Shown: positions 44,557 to 53,928, counted from the first letter of the stretch. The stretch: DNA of 64,000 nucleotides from Bacillota bacterium (GCA_023460535.1 JAEWPV010000016.1:310001-374000); one strand, 5' to 3'. Notes: generated by a model not told the origin, from the sequence alone. Program-made: numbers and translations.

Positions 44557-44965
44557 CATTACCCGAATTGAAAACAGCATGAGAAACCCTCGTTTTATGA
44601 CGAGGGTATTTTCGCGTGAGGAGATATTGCTGTTCCAGAGCAGGGGCATGAAGCCCCAGACCGTCGCCGCAAACTGGGCGGCAAAAGAGGCATTTAGCAA
44701 GGCGATGGGCACGGGTCTGAGGGGCTTTACGCTGAACGAGATAGCCGTGCTGCGCGACAGCCTTGGCGCACCCTTTTTTAAGCTGTCGGGTAGGGCGCTT
44801 GCGGCTGCACAGAACAACAACCTGCAGTTTTCGGTCAGCTTAAGCCATACGGCCGAGCTGGCGCTTGCGTTTGTAATCGCCTTTGACGCAACGGTACCCT
44901 ACCCCCACGTTCAAGATATGCCCAGCCTGCCTCGGGCGGATATAAACAGAGGAACCTTGTGTTAG
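44528..44965 (+). CDS. acpS: Holo-[acyl-carrier-protein] synthase
   Basis: Transfers 4'-phosphopantetheine from CoA to acyl carrier protein. Mg-binding Asp7 in GTDLCSI and Glu54 in WAAKEAFSKAMGTGL are in place, as is the SLSHT motif near 105. At 145 residues it is slightly longer than usual because of a C-terminal tail (about 120-145) not typical of the family. It overlaps the DUF6106-like gene upstream and precedes the NAD(P)HX repair gene, an acpS-yjeF order common in Firmicutes. Confidence 0.95.
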   Translation: MIYTGTDLCSITRIENSMRNPRFMTRVFSREEILLFQSRGMKPQTVAANWAAKEAFSKAMGTGLRGFTLNEIAVLRDSLGAPFFKLSGRALAAAQNNNLQFSVSLSHTAELALAFVIAFDATVPYPHVQDMPSLPRADINRGTLC

Positions 44966-45061
44966 CGATATTAGATGCGGCGTTGAGCCTAATATATTCT
45001 GCGTTTTAATGCGGTTTTTAGTATCTGTCCCCGAACGTTATTCCAATAGGAGGCATGCTTT

Positions 45062-46597
45062 ATGAGGATACTCACCACTGAGCAGATGCGCGCCGCGGAA
45101 CGCGCTTCGCTGTCGCACGGGCTTACCTTTCTGCGGCTGATGGAGAACGCCGGGACGGGTGCGTATCGGATTATAGCCGGGCGCGAAGGCGCGCTGTTCG
45201 GCAAACGTTGCGTGGTGCTGTGTGGCGTCGGCAACAACGGCGGCGACGGCTTTGTGGTGGCACGACGGTTTGCGCGGGACGGTGCCGTGGTCTCCTGTGT
45301 CCTGGCAGGGGGCGAGCCCCGTTCGGACGAGGCAAGGGAGATGCTTCGTCTGCTGCACGGAGAACCGGTTAGCATTCTGCGGCTGGAGGAGAGCCGCCCT
45401 TCCGTCAACCTTCTGCTGATGGAAGCAGATCTCATTATCGATGCGATGTTCGGTACGGGCTTTCATGGCGTGCTGCCGGACGGCTGCGGCTTTTTGGCGG
45501 AGATGTCGGGGTTAGCCAAAGCACGCGTGTATTCGCTTGATATTCCCAGCGGCATGAACGCAGACAGTGGCGGTATAGAGGGCAGATGCTTTAATGCCGA
45601 CTGCACCATTGCGTTTGGCTGCCTTAAGCCCGCGCACATAGAGCCTTCCGCTGCCCCGATGCTGGGGGAGGTGGCGGTATGCGATATCGGTATATCCGAC
45701 GACGTGTACGGCGCGGTGGGCAGTAAAACCCACCTAATCGACGGGCGTATGGTTCGGCAGCTGCTGCGTCCGCGCACCGACGACTCATATAAAGGCACGT
45801 TTGGCAGACTGCTTGTCGTAGCGGGCAGCCTAGGCATGACGGGCGCGGCCGTGCTGTGTGCGCGCGCCGCGTCATACAGCGGAGCAGGGCTTGTGTATGT
45901 TGCGGCACCCAAACAGACGGTCCCCATCCTGGCGGGGCATTTGATTGAGCAGGTGATGCTGCCCATGCCCGAGAACGGCGAAGGGGTTCTGGGCGATGAA
46001 GCCGCGGTACCGCTTGCCAAGGCAGTCAAGGGCAAAACGGCGTGCGTGGCGGGCTGCGGCTTACGAAACACCGCCGGTACGCGCATGGCGGTGCTGTCGC
46101 TTCTTTCTAATGCCGAATGCCCCATTGTTTTGGACGCAGATGGTATAAATGCCCTTAACGGTGACATAGATATAGTAAGACAGGCAGCCTATGGCGTGGT
46201 GCTAACCCCGCATTACGGCGAGTTTGCGCGCCTTGTAAACAAGCAAACCACCTTCATCGAACAAAACCGCGCGGCACTGGCGGCGGAGTATGCGCAGGCA
46301 CACGGCGTTACGCTGGTGCTCAAGGGCGCATATACCGTGGTCGCATTGCCCGACGGTAGCGTGTATCTGCTCAACTGCCCGAACTCCGGGCTAGCCAAGG
46401 GCGGCAGCGGCGACCTGCTGGCGGGTTTGATTGGCGGACTGCTTGCGCAGGGGCATACCACCAAAGAGGCGGCGGTGTGCGGCGTATACCTGCACGCACG
46501 GGCTGCACAGCTTACCGCTGGGCGGCTGTGTAAAACCACCATGCAGCCAAGCGACGTGCTTGGCGACCTGCATCTCGTGTTTAGGGAGTTGGCATAA
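45062..46597 (+). CDS. nnrD: Bifunctional NAD(P)HX epimerase / ADP-dependent dehydratase
   Basis: Repairs hydrated NADH/NADPH. The N-terminal YjeF epimerase domain (about 1-210) shows CGVGNNGGDGFVVARR and DAMFGTGFHG; the C-terminal ribokinase-like dehydratase (about 220-505) shows GSLGMTGAAVLCARAA, DADGIN, LTPHYGEF and the catalytic SGLAKGGSGDLLAGLI. At 511 residues it is the usual fused form. AGGAGG-like AATAGGAGG precedes the ATG. Same transcription direction as acpS. Confidence 0.96.
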   Translation: MRILTTEQMRAAERASLSHGLTFLRLMENAGTGAYRIIAGREGALFGKRCVVLCGVGNNGGDGFVVARRFARDGAVVSCVLAGGEPRSDEAREMLRLLHGEPVSILRLEESRPSVNLLLMEADLIIDAMFGTGFHGVLPDGCGFLAEMSGLAKARVYSLDIPSGMNADSGGIEGRCFNADCTIAFGCLKPAHIEPSAAPMLGEVAVCDIGISDDVYGAVGSKTHLIDGRMVRQLLRPRTDDSYKGTFGRLLVVAGSLGMTGAAVLCARAASYSGAGLVYVAAPKQTVPILAGHLIEQVMLPMPENGEGVLGDEAAVPLAKAVKGKTACVAGCGLRNTAGTRMAVLSLLSNAECPIVLDADGINALNGDIDIVRQAAYGVVLTPHYGEFARLVNKQTTFIEQNRAALAAEYAQAHGVTLVLKGAYTVVALPDGSVYLLNCPNSGLAKGGSGDLLAGLIGGLLAQGHTTKEAAVCGVYLHARAAQLTAGRLCKTTMQPSDVLGDLHLVFRELA

Positions 46598-46682
46598 CGC
46601 GAAGCAGTGAGCTTGGGTGCGGGGAACAATGCGGCTACAATGCCGTCAAACAGGACTGCTGTTGCAATAGGAGGGAAAAACC

Positions 46683-47207
46683 GTGAAAAAGATGCTTGTA
46701 TATGTCGTGCTGGTTATGCTGCTTGCATTAACTGCATGCTCCTCCTCAAAACCCGACCCCAAAACGGCGACAGAAAACCTATCCTCGGCTTCGTATAATA
46801 CCCGCGCGGTGGTGCGGTATCAGGATATTAAGGCGGACGTTGAGGTGATAAAGGAGGAGCAGCGTTGCGTGGTGACTTTCGCAAGCCCCGAAACACTCAA
46901 AGACCTGTCGTTTGATTACACCGGCGACCTTGTTACGGTAAACTACGGTAAGCTGAGCTTTTCGGTCAACCCCGATTCGGTTCCTGGCAAGGCGCTCTCG
47001 TCCCTGCTCATCTCGTCACTGAACGCTTCCCTTGCCGAGCGCGGCGTGAGTATAGAGGATACCGGTAAGGCGATAAAGATAGTCGGGCAGACCGACGGCA
47101 CCCAGTTTGAGCTGATTCTGGACCGCCAAAATGGTAACGCGCTCTCGCTTGCCATTCCGGAGGATGAACTGAGCATGGAGTTTTATAATTTCAGCTTTTT
47201 AGGCTGA
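46683..47207 (+). CDS. Small lipoprotein of unknown function
   Basis: A 174-residue exported protein beginning at GTG after AGGAGGG. The signal peptide ends in LTAC (Cys19). The mature part is beta-rich with no recognised motif; it looks like outer-leaflet lipoproteins often found after nnrD/acpS in Clostridia (a LolA-like or germination-type fold is possible but unproven). It is the last gene of the acpS operon before a terminator. Confidence 0.82.
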   Translation: MKKMLVYVVLVMLLALTACSSSKPDPKTATENLSSASYNTRAVVRYQDIKADVEVIKEEQRCVVTFASPETLKDLSFDYTGDLVTVNYGKLSFSVNPDSVPGKALSSLLISSLNASLAERGVSIEDTGKAIKIVGQTDGTQFELILDRQNGNALSLAIPEDELSMEFYNFSFLG

Positions 47208-47228
47208 TGCTACTCGCAATACCCAACA

Positions 47229-47270
47229 GCCCTGTGAACGAAACATATTCGTTCGCAGGGCGTTGCAGTT
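47229..47270 (+). terminator. Terminator after the small lipoprotein
   Basis: Stem GCCCTGTGAACGAA / TTCGTTCGCAGGGC (one G-U) followed by GTTGCAGTTTT. Confidence 0.8.
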
Positions 47271-47336
47271 TTATAACCAAATCGGTCAACTTTAAAAGCG
47301 GACAAACATATACTGGGGTAAAAGGAGTGTTTGCCG

Positions 47337-47975
47337 ATGAATATGAATGTCCGTTACCCCTATGAGCTGCTGCCGCTGCCGTATGCGTACGACGCGCTGG
47401 AGCCTTACATCGACCAAGAAACCATGCGCCTACACCACGATAAGCACCTGCGCACCTATGTGGATAACCTAAACAAGGCGCTTGCGGATTATCCGTCCCT
47501 TCAGGGTGTTCCGCTTACCGCTTTGCTCGCGCGCTGGGAGACCCTACCCGAGCAGATACGCGAATCGGTGCGCAACAACGGCGGCGGAGTGTATAACCAC
47601 GACCTGTTTTTCTCTATCATGGCACCCGCTCAGGGGCAAAAGCCGCAGGGGGCATTGCTGCAGGCCATAAACCGCAGCTTCGGCTCGTATGAGCGTTGGA
47701 TGGAACGGTTTAAAGCTGCCGCGCTCGGGCGGTTCGGTTCGGGGTGGGCGTGGCTGGTGGTCTGCCACGGCGGCTGGCTTACCATTGCAACCACCGCCAA
47801 TCAGGATGTGCCGTTTTCGTCGGGGGTATTTCCTATCCTGCTGCTTGACGTGTGGGAGCACGCCTACTACCTCAAATATCAAAACCGACGCGCAGAGTAC
47901 ATCGACAACTGGTTTTCTGTTGTCAACTGGCAGGAGGTGACAAGACGGTACGAAGCGTGTATTAAACCAAATTAA
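47337..47975 (+). CDS. Superoxide dismutase, Mn/Fe type
   Basis: A 212-residue enzyme that removes superoxide. Metal ligands are visible: HHDKH near the N-terminus, NHDLFF, and the DVWEHAYY block supplying Asp and His. NNGGGVYNH has the glycine position, and TANQD the glutamine position, characteristic of Mn-type enzymes; an Fe or cambialistic form cannot be excluded. ATG 47337 sits 9 bases after AAAGGAG and is preferred over TTG 47331. No signal peptide. Notable in a presumed anaerobe. Confidence 0.92.
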   Translation: MNMNVRYPYELLPLPYAYDALEPYIDQETMRLHHDKHLRTYVDNLNKALADYPSLQGVPLTALLARWETLPEQIRESVRNNGGGVYNHDLFFSIMAPAQGQKPQGALLQAINRSFGSYERWMERFKAAALGRFGSGWAWLVVCHGGWLTIATTANQDVPFSSGVFPILLLDVWEHAYYLKYQNRRAEYIDNWFSVVNWQEVTRRYEACIKPN

Positions 47976-48071
47976 CATTGTAATTCACGATAAGAACGGA
48001 GCAGGTTGACAATCGGACCATTGTGAGATAGTCTTACGGTAACGGATTGCTATTAGAAGGGAAGAAAAAGA

Positions 48072-48350
48072 ATGGAGCTTCAATACGAGCCAAACCGCAT
48101 CTATCTAAACGACGACACAGGGCATCTTGTTGCCGAGGTAACCTTTCCCGATGTGTCCGGATACGTGGTTAACATCAACCATACCTTTGTGCACGACAGC
48201 CTGCGCGGGCAGGGCGTAGCCGCCCGGCTGCTTCAAGCGGCGGCAGACACCCTGCGCGCCGGGAACAAGAAGGCGCAGCTGACCTGCTCTTATGCGGTAA
48301 GATGGTTTGAGAAAAACCCTGATTACGCGGACATAGTGGTTTCTGAATAG
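48072..48350 (+). CDS. Small GNAT (YjdJ-type) acetyltransferase-like protein
   Basis: A 92-residue single-domain protein of the YjdJ/COG2388 class: VHDSLRGQGVAARLLQAAAD is the acetyl-CoA loop, and AVRWFEKNPDYADIV is the C-terminal family block. Such minimal GNAT proteins lack a known acceptor. AGAAGGGA precedes the ATG. It is probably a single-gene unit ending at a hairpin. Confidence 0.9.
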   Translation: MELQYEPNRIYLNDDTGHLVAEVTFPDVSGYVVNINHTFVHDSLRGQGVAARLLQAAADTLRAGNKKAQLTCSYAVRWFEKNPDYADIVVSE

Positions 48351-48363
48351 GCCATTAATAAAC

Positions 48364-48402
48364 AGCACCCTTACGTCTATACCGTAAGCACCCTTACGTC
48401 TT
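48364..48402 (+). repeat. Two direct copies of a 15-base word
   Basis: AGCACCCTTACGTCT occurs at 48364-48378 and again at 48388-48402. The second copy is the 5' arm of the terminator hairpin; the first, with CCGTAAG after it, can form an alternative stem. Confidence 0.7.
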
Positions 48403-48420
48403 TTACGTAAGGGTGTATTT
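48389..48420 (+). terminator. Terminator after the YjdJ-type gene
   Basis: Perfect 11-base arms CACCCTTACGT / ACGTAAGGGTG with a 5-base loop, then TATTTG. Confidence 0.8.
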
Positions 48421-48640
48421 GTTTTACTCTTCTGTTATAGCACACATTAATGCGAATGCGGAATAATGTCGGAGGGTTACGTAAAATCCCCCCAAAAGGC
48501 TGAAACCGATGACTAAATGTGGTATGATATGAGTATAAATAGTAGAAATAATTGGTTTTTTGTCTTATAAGGCGCAGTAGAATGGCCGCGATGAAACACT
48601 CATTAGATAAGAGTACTTTTCCATTTGAGGAGGACGTAAG

Positions 48641-51562
48641 ATGGCAAAGCGACTGGTAAGACTTTTGGCGGGGATTCTGGCAACAGGCATACTGCTGTCC
48701 TTCGGGACGGTATTTGCAGATACCGCTTCTTCGCAAAAAACGCTGGGCGGCAAAGAGCTGCGCGGCGTGTTTGTCGATTCACTAAACAATAAAGATTTTC
48801 CATCCGCGCCCGGGCTGAGTGAATCGGAACTAAAAAAGGAACTGGACGGGATGATAACCTTTGCGGCGCAAAACAAGCTAAACGCCGTATTCTTCAAGGT
48901 GTGTGCCTCAGGCGACGCGCTTTATCACTCCAAGGTGTTTCCCGTTTCGTATTATCTTACCGGCAAGCAGGGGGCAACCTTGACGTTTGACCCGCTGAGC
49001 TATCTGTGTGCCATCACCGCAAAGCAAGGTATTCGCGTGTTTGCGTGGATAGACCCCGTACGCGCAACGCTCGGCACGCCCGATTATGAAGACCTATCGG
49101 CGCTGGAAAAACATGTGGACAGAACGCAAGGGTACGTGCCGCCTCAGCTCTCCTCCGCTCGGGGGGATAACCTGCCACAAAACGCACTTGCCCCCAACAG
49201 TCCCGCCGCACAGCACCCCGAGTATCTGATTAATGGTGACGGCGGTGCCAAATACTACGACATTGCAAACCCCGCCGTCAGAACGTTGTTTGCGGACGCA
49301 GCAGCAGAGCTTGCGTCGGGCTACGCCATTGACGGCGTGCTGCTCGAGACCGATGTGTACCCCAAAAACCTCGACGACACAAAATCCTACACCAAATTCG
49401 GCGGCACAAGCTCAATTGACGAGTTTCGCCAAAACAACGTCACCGCGCTGGTAGACGAAGTATCAAAGCGCGTTGCCGCTACCAAGAAGTCGTTGTTTTT
49501 CGGCGTAGCCGCCACCAGCGACGCGTACACGTTGGATAACAGCTACGACACCGCCGGGTGGATTCAAAGCGGTATCATCGACTACATCATACCGCGCCTG
49601 TATACCGCCATCGGTTACGGCGCGGACGACTACAAAACCCGCATAGAGGGGTGGAAGGGTGCCACCTACGGTACACCGGTGCTGCTGATGCCCGCCATTA
49701 ACAGCGCGGCACTGGGCGACAGCACCCAGAGCGGCGGCAGCTATATGGACCCCGCCGAGCTGATGTACCAGATTATGATGGCGCGCAGCTGTTACAGTGA
49801 CGGTCATGTGTATAGCGACAGCACCTCGCTGATGAAAAACCCGCTTGACCTGTTCGACAGGCTGACACGGCTGTACCTTGACAGTACGTTGAGCGATCGA
49901 ACCGGCTCGTTTGCCGTTAGCGGTAAGCTGGCGGTTACCCGCCCTGGCGGCAACATATCCATAAACACCTCCACCTACTTTTTGATGGGTACCTCTAACC
50001 CCAACCAGGATTTATACGTTAACGGTGAGCTGGTAACAAACCGTGCGCCGGGCGGCTCCTTCGGCGTGTTCCTGAATATCCCTGTGGGCAGCACTGCCGT
50101 GACGGTAACGCAGGGCGATAAGACCATAACACGCACCATCAAGCGCGCCTCGGCAAGCACCGACGTAAGCAAGATTACAAAGATAACCCAAAGCTCCATG
50201 TTGCCGTCCTCAATGGGCGTGGTCAACAGCGGCCAAAGCTACGAGGTAAAGTGCATTGCGCCCTCCGGCGGTGTTGTAACCGCAAAAATCGGCGACAGCG
50301 TATGTACGTTAAAGCAGGTGGCTGCCACTGCCGAAAACGGCGTACCCGCAACCTATAAGGGCACACTCTCGGTAAGCGGCGGGTACGCCGAAAACCGCAC
50401 CACCAACCTTGGCAAGGTGACCTATACCCTGCAGTACGCAGGCAATACCACAAGCTTTACCTCTACGGGGGATCTGTTCTATATAGGCGCCAACACCACC
50501 GCCTCGGTCCGTGTACTCGATGATATTACCCTGATTTACAAAACCGCCGATGCCGCGGACTCGATGACCAATCTGCGCAAGAATACCACCGACTACATAC
50601 TGGACGAGACCGACACCATGTTTAAGCTGTCGATGGGCGGGTATGTTAAGAAATCTGCCGTCACCATGGTGGAGGGTGAAACGGTCGCGGCGCCGCAGCT
50701 AAAGGGAATAACGCTGGAAAAGGATAACGACGGCGAAGGCTATGTGCTAAAGGGCGGGGCGGGTATTCCGTTTGTGTTCTCCCGCTCGGGCAGCGAGGTA
50801 AGCGTGTCGTTGTATAACCTAAAGGGGCTAACCGGTATCGATGTTTCTCAGAGCGGGCTGTTCTCCTCCTGTACCGTTAGCGGACAAACCGCCACCTTTA
50901 CCGTTAAAAGCAGCGCGTCCTTATGGGGCTACAGTCTAAGCTACCGCGGTAACGATGCGGTGCTGTACTTTAAAAAGGCACCGGTAAAAGCGGGGGGAGC
51001 AAGTAAACCGCTCGAGGGCATAACCGTAGTGCTCGACCCCGGACACGGCGGCGTCGACCCCGGCGCACTGGGTCCCGTGGGTGATAAAGGCGCGATGGAA
51101 AAGCACCTGACCCTTGCCGTTGCACAAAAGGCGCGAACCACCCTGCAAGAGCTTGGCGCCCAGGTGTACCTAACCCGCCAAAGCGACAACGGCGTAACGC
51201 AGGCGGATCGGGCGGGTTTGGGTGAACGGGTAAAGGCGGACTTCTTTGTGTCGGTGCATTTTAACAGCACGGCAGAGTCGGCAAACTCCAGCAAATCCAC
51301 CGGTGTGGAGGTTTACTACTATACGTCGGCATCCTCTTCGCTTGCGAGCAACCTGCTTAACCAGCTTTCCAGCCAAACGGGACGCAAGGCGCGTGACGTA
51401 TACCGTTCCACCTATGTGGTAACGCGCACCTACTACGCGCCCTCGGTGCTGTGTGAACTCGGCTTTCTTTCAAACCCCTCGGAGTACGAGCAGATGCTTT
51501 CCTCCGCCGACATCGACCGCGCCGCGAACGCATTGGCACAGGGTATATTAAACAGCCTATAA
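48641..51562 (+). CDS. Secreted GH10-like (DUF187) domain fused to N-acetylmuramoyl-L-alanine amidase
   Basis: A 973-residue exported protein. The signal peptide (1-27) ends ATVFADT-like. Residues about 40-400 form a GHL10/YddW-type barrel (RGVFVDS, VFFKVCASGDALY, GIRVFAWIDP, DGVLLETDVYP). A middle region (about 430-780) is beta-rich and may bind wall polymers. The C-terminus (about 794-973) is Amidase_3: VVLDPGHGG, a Glu in AMEKHLTLAVA, SVHFNS and CELGFLSNPSEYE supply the zinc ligands and catalytic Glu. Likely role: peptidoglycan cleavage. GAGGAGG precedes the ATG. Confidence 0.92.
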   Translation: MAKRLVRLLAGILATGILLSFGTVFADTASSQKTLGGKELRGVFVDSLNNKDFPSAPGLSESELKKELDGMITFAAQNKLNAVFFKVCASGDALYHSKVFPVSYYLTGKQGATLTFDPLSYLCAITAKQGIRVFAWIDPVRATLGTPDYEDLSALEKHVDRTQGYVPPQLSSARGDNLPQNALAPNSPAAQHPEYLINGDGGAKYYDIANPAVRTLFADAAAELASGYAIDGVLLETDVYPKNLDDTKSYTKFGGTSSIDEFRQNNVTALVDEVSKRVAATKKSLFFGVAATSDAYTLDNSYDTAGWIQSGIIDYIIPRLYTAIGYGADDYKTRIEGWKGATYGTPVLLMPAINSAALGDSTQSGGSYMDPAELMYQIMMARSCYSDGHVYSDSTSLMKNPLDLFDRLTRLYLDSTLSDRTGSFAVSGKLAVTRPGGNISINTSTYFLMGTSNPNQDLYVNGELVTNRAPGGSFGVFLNIPVGSTAVTVTQGDKTITRTIKRASASTDVSKITKITQSSMLPSSMGVVNSGQSYEVKCIAPSGGVVTAKIGDSVCTLKQVAATAENGVPATYKGTLSVSGGYAENRTTNLGKVTYTLQYAGNTTSFTSTGDLFYIGANTTASVRVLDDITLIYKTADAADSMTNLRKNTTDYILDETDTMFKLSMGGYVKKSAVTMVEGETVAAPQLKGITLEKDNDGEGYVLKGGAGIPFVFSRSGSEVSVSLYNLKGLTGIDVSQSGLFSSCTVSGQTATFTVKSSASLWGYSLSYRGNDAVLYFKKAPVKAGGASKPLEGITVVLDPGHGGVDPGALGPVGDKGAMEKHLTLAVAQKARTTLQELGAQVYLTRQSDNGVTQADRAGLGERVKADFFVSVHFNSTAESANSSKSTGVEVYYYTSASSSLASNLLNQLSSQTGRKARDVYRSTYVVTRTYYAPSVLCELGFLSNPSEYEQMLSSADIDRAANALAQGILNSL

Positions 51563-51626
51563 AAAATACGATAAAGTTTCGTTGTTCCTAACGGTACGGC
51601 ATAAACCTGGCGGCGACAACATAATC

Positions 51627-51660
51627 TGACCTGAGGGCATGCCGCTCTCAGGTCATTGTT
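51627..51660 (+). terminator. Terminator after the amidase gene
   Basis: Arms TGACCTGAG / CTCAGGTCA with an 11-base loop, then TTGTTATGTTG. Confidence 0.7.
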
Positions 51661-51688
51661 ATGTTGTGAGAAGAAATGTAAAGCACGC

Positions 51689-51737
51689 TTGACATTGTGC
51701 ACCGACAGTGATATGATGCAAATGGAAAGTTAACTTT
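51689..51737 (+). promoter_or_regulatory. Promoter and operator-like palindrome of the XRE/membrane pair
   Basis: TTGACA at 51689-51694, 17 bases, TATGAT at 51712-51717. AAAGTTAACTTT, a perfect 12-base palindrome at 51726-51737, overlaps the expected start of transcription, the place for autorepression by the XRE protein encoded next. Confidence 0.78.
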
Positions 51738-51758
51738 ACTTTTTTTTGAGGTGAGGCA

Positions 51759-51986
51759 ATGAAAAACAGACTGGAGGAGCTGCGCAAGGAGCAGGGCATC
51801 CGGCAAGAGGAGCTTGCCGACCTATTGGGGGTTTCTCGGCAGACCATCTGCTCGCTGGAAACCGGGCGATATAACCCGTCGATTGTACTGGCATTTCGCA
51901 TTGCAAGGTTTTTTGGCTTACGTATTGAACAGATATTTTTGTACGAGGAGAGTGACGGTAATGAAGAAAGCAATCGTGACATTTAG
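51759..51986 (+). CDS. Small XRE-type transcriptional regulator
   Basis: A 75-residue DNA-binding protein consisting almost only of a helix-turn-helix (RQEELADLLGVSRQTICSLETGRYNPSIVLAFRIARFF), the YgzD/YozG class. GAGGTGAGG precedes the ATG. Its end overlaps the membrane-protein gene start at 51961, a classical coupled regulator/membrane pair. Confidence 0.93.
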   Translation: MKNRLEELRKEQGIRQEELADLLGVSRQTICSLETGRYNPSIVLAFRIARFFGLRIEQIFLYEESDGNEESNRDI

Positions 51987-52377
51987 TGTTCTGCTGTTGG
52001 TGGGGCTGGGTTTAGTCGTTGTAGGTGGGTATTATAACAGCGAAGCGTACAAAACCATTTCGGGGGTTTGTCTCGGTCTTGGTGCGGGGCTTACGGGTAT
52101 GAGCATTGCAAAGCTGATTTCCGCGCTCATTTTACAGCGCCATCCCGAGCAACTGCGCCGGCAGCAGATAGAAGAAACCGACGAGCGCAACGCGGCAATC
52201 CGCGATAAAGCGAAAGGTAAGGGCTTTGACGCAATGAGCATCATCTATGCCACGGCAATGCTTATCTGCGTGCTGCTTAACGCCGGCCTCGCCGTTATTT
52301 TGGTCATGGTGGGGGCGTATCTGACGGTTTATGCGGTTCAGCTTTACTACCTTTCAAAATACTCGGGCGAGATGTAG
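51961..52377 (+). CDS. Membrane protein coupled to the XRE regulator
   Basis: A 138-residue protein with four hydrophobic helices (about 5-27, 32-52, 94-112, 114-132) and a charged cytoplasmic loop (IEETDERNAAIRDKAKGKG) reminiscent of DUF2178/DUF6442-type proteins paired with small XRE regulators. Function unknown; it may modulate or respond to its regulator. ATG 51961 overlaps the regulator gene by 26 bases. Confidence 0.8.
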   Translation: MKKAIVTFSVLLLVGLGLVVVGGYYNSEAYKTISGVCLGLGAGLTGMSIAKLISALILQRHPEQLRRQQIEETDERNAAIRDKAKGKGFDAMSIIYATAMLICVLLNAGLAVILVMVGAYLTVYAVQLYYLSKYSGEM

Positions 52378-52417
52378 CGCACTAACATGGAAACCGGTTT
52401 GGAAAGAGCCAAAGGGC

Positions 52418-52446
52418 TTGACACCCTTTAGCCCAGCCTTTATAGT
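52418..52446 (+). promoter_or_regulatory. Promoter of fumC
   Basis: TTGACA at 52418-52423, 17 bases, TATAGT at 52441-52446. Confidence 0.78.
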
Positions 52447-52498
52447 GGGTTAAGAGCCGTGTTGCGGCACAACACTGGAATGATAGAGGTGCACACAA

Positions 52499-53881
52499 GT
52501 GAGCGAACAGGCAGAACAAAACTTCCGAATAGAGCGGGACTCGATGGGTGAAATTGCCGTGCCGGCAGACCGGTATTGGGCGGCGCAAACCCAGCGCAGT
52601 TTGGAGAATTTTAAGATTGGCACCGAGAAGATGCCCACAGAGATTATCCGCGCGTTTGCGGTGCTGAAGAAGGCATGCGCGCTGGCAAATGAGCGGCTTG
52701 GTAAGCTGGACGGCGAGCGCGCTGGGCGAATTGCTCAGGTGTGCGACGAGATTCTTGCGGGAACGCATGACGACCATTTTCCGCTTGCCGTATGGCAGAC
52801 GGGCAGCGGCACACAAACGAACATGAACGCGAACGAAGTGATAGCAAACCGGGCAAACGAGCTGTGCCAAACGCACCTTTTGCACCCGAATGATCATGTG
52901 AATATGTCCCAAAGCTCCAACGACACCTTTCCCACCGCCATGCACATTGCGGCGGTGCTCTCAATAAAGCGGCAGCTCTTGCCGGCGCTTGACCAGCTGG
53001 CGTCCACCCTGGAGCGGCTGGAAAACGAGAATGCGGATGTCGTCAAATCGGGGCGCACCCATCTGCAGGACGCGACCCCCATCACCTTTGGACAGGAGAT
53101 TAGCGGCTGGCGTGCGATGCTTACCACGGCGCGCGAGATGATTGCCGTATCCCTGCCCCCATTGATGCAGCTGGCACTGGGCGGCACGGCGGTGGGCACG
53201 GGTCTGAATGCCCCCAAGGGCTTTGCCGAGGAGGTCGCGACGCAGATTGCGGCGTTAACCGGCGAGCCGTTTAAAACGGCACAAAACAAATTTCACTCCC
53301 TTACCGCAAAGGATGAGCTGGTGTTTGCCCATGGCGCATTAAAAGCGCTTGCCGCAAACCTGATGAAGATTGCAAACGACGTGCGGTGGCTTGCAAGCGG
53401 TCCGCGCTGCGGTCTGGGCGAGATACTTATTCCCGAAAACGAGCCGGGCAGCTCAATTATGCCGGGTAAGGTAAACCCCACCCAGTGCGAGGCGGTGACG
53501 ATGGTCGCCGTACAGGTGATGGCAAACGACGTGGCGGTGGGGATGTCCGCTTCGCAGGGCAACTTTGAGCTGAATGTCTTTATGCCGGTGTGCATCTACA
53601 ACTTTTTGCAGTCGGTTCGTTTACTGTGTGACGCCATGCACTCGTTTCACGACCATTGCGTGGTGGGCATTGTGGCAAACCGCGAGAAGATGGCACACAA
53701 TCTGCACAACTCGCTGATGCTGGTGACGGCTCTTTCGCCCTACATCGGCTACGACAATGCCGCAAAGTGTGCAAAATACGCGCACGAGCATAATATCTCG
53801 CTGCGCGATTCGGCGGTTACGCTTGGTCTGTTAAGTGCCGAGCGGTTTGACGAGGTGTTTTGCCCCGAAGAGATGATCTAA
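52499..53881 (+). CDS. fumC: Fumarate hydratase, class II
   Basis: Iron-independent fumarase interconverting fumarate and malate. At 460 residues it has RIERDSMGEIAVPADRYWAAQTQRSL at the N-terminus, TGSGTQTNMNANEV, QSSNDTFPTAMH and the superfamily signature GSSIMPGKVNPTQ. The start is GTG with AGAGGTG 7 bases before. It lies 47 bases ahead of malic enzyme, which takes its product malate to pyruvate. Confidence 0.97.
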   Translation: MSEQAEQNFRIERDSMGEIAVPADRYWAAQTQRSLENFKIGTEKMPTEIIRAFAVLKKACALANERLGKLDGERAGRIAQVCDEILAGTHDDHFPLAVWQTGSGTQTNMNANEVIANRANELCQTHLLHPNDHVNMSQSSNDTFPTAMHIAAVLSIKRQLLPALDQLASTLERLENENADVVKSGRTHLQDATPITFGQEISGWRAMLTTAREMIAVSLPPLMQLALGGTAVGTGLNAPKGFAEEVATQIAALTGEPFKTAQNKFHSLTAKDELVFAHGALKALAANLMKIANDVRWLASGPRCGLGEILIPENEPGSSIMPGKVNPTQCEAVTMVAVQVMANDVAVGMSASQGNFELNVFMPVCIYNFLQSVRLLCDAMHSFHDHCVVGIVANREKMAHNLHNSLMLVTALSPYIGYDNAAKCAKYAHEHNISLRDSAVTLGLLSAERFDEVFCPEEMI

Positions 53882-53928
53882 CCGTCCCACAACAGTCTAT
53901 CAAACGAATCGAAAGGATGTCACATCGT

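Noticed and set aside
45463..46167. 234-codon antisense frame inside nnrD
   Set aside because: It lies wholly within the bifunctional repair enzyme and is Ser/Pro-rich, as expected for a shadow frame.
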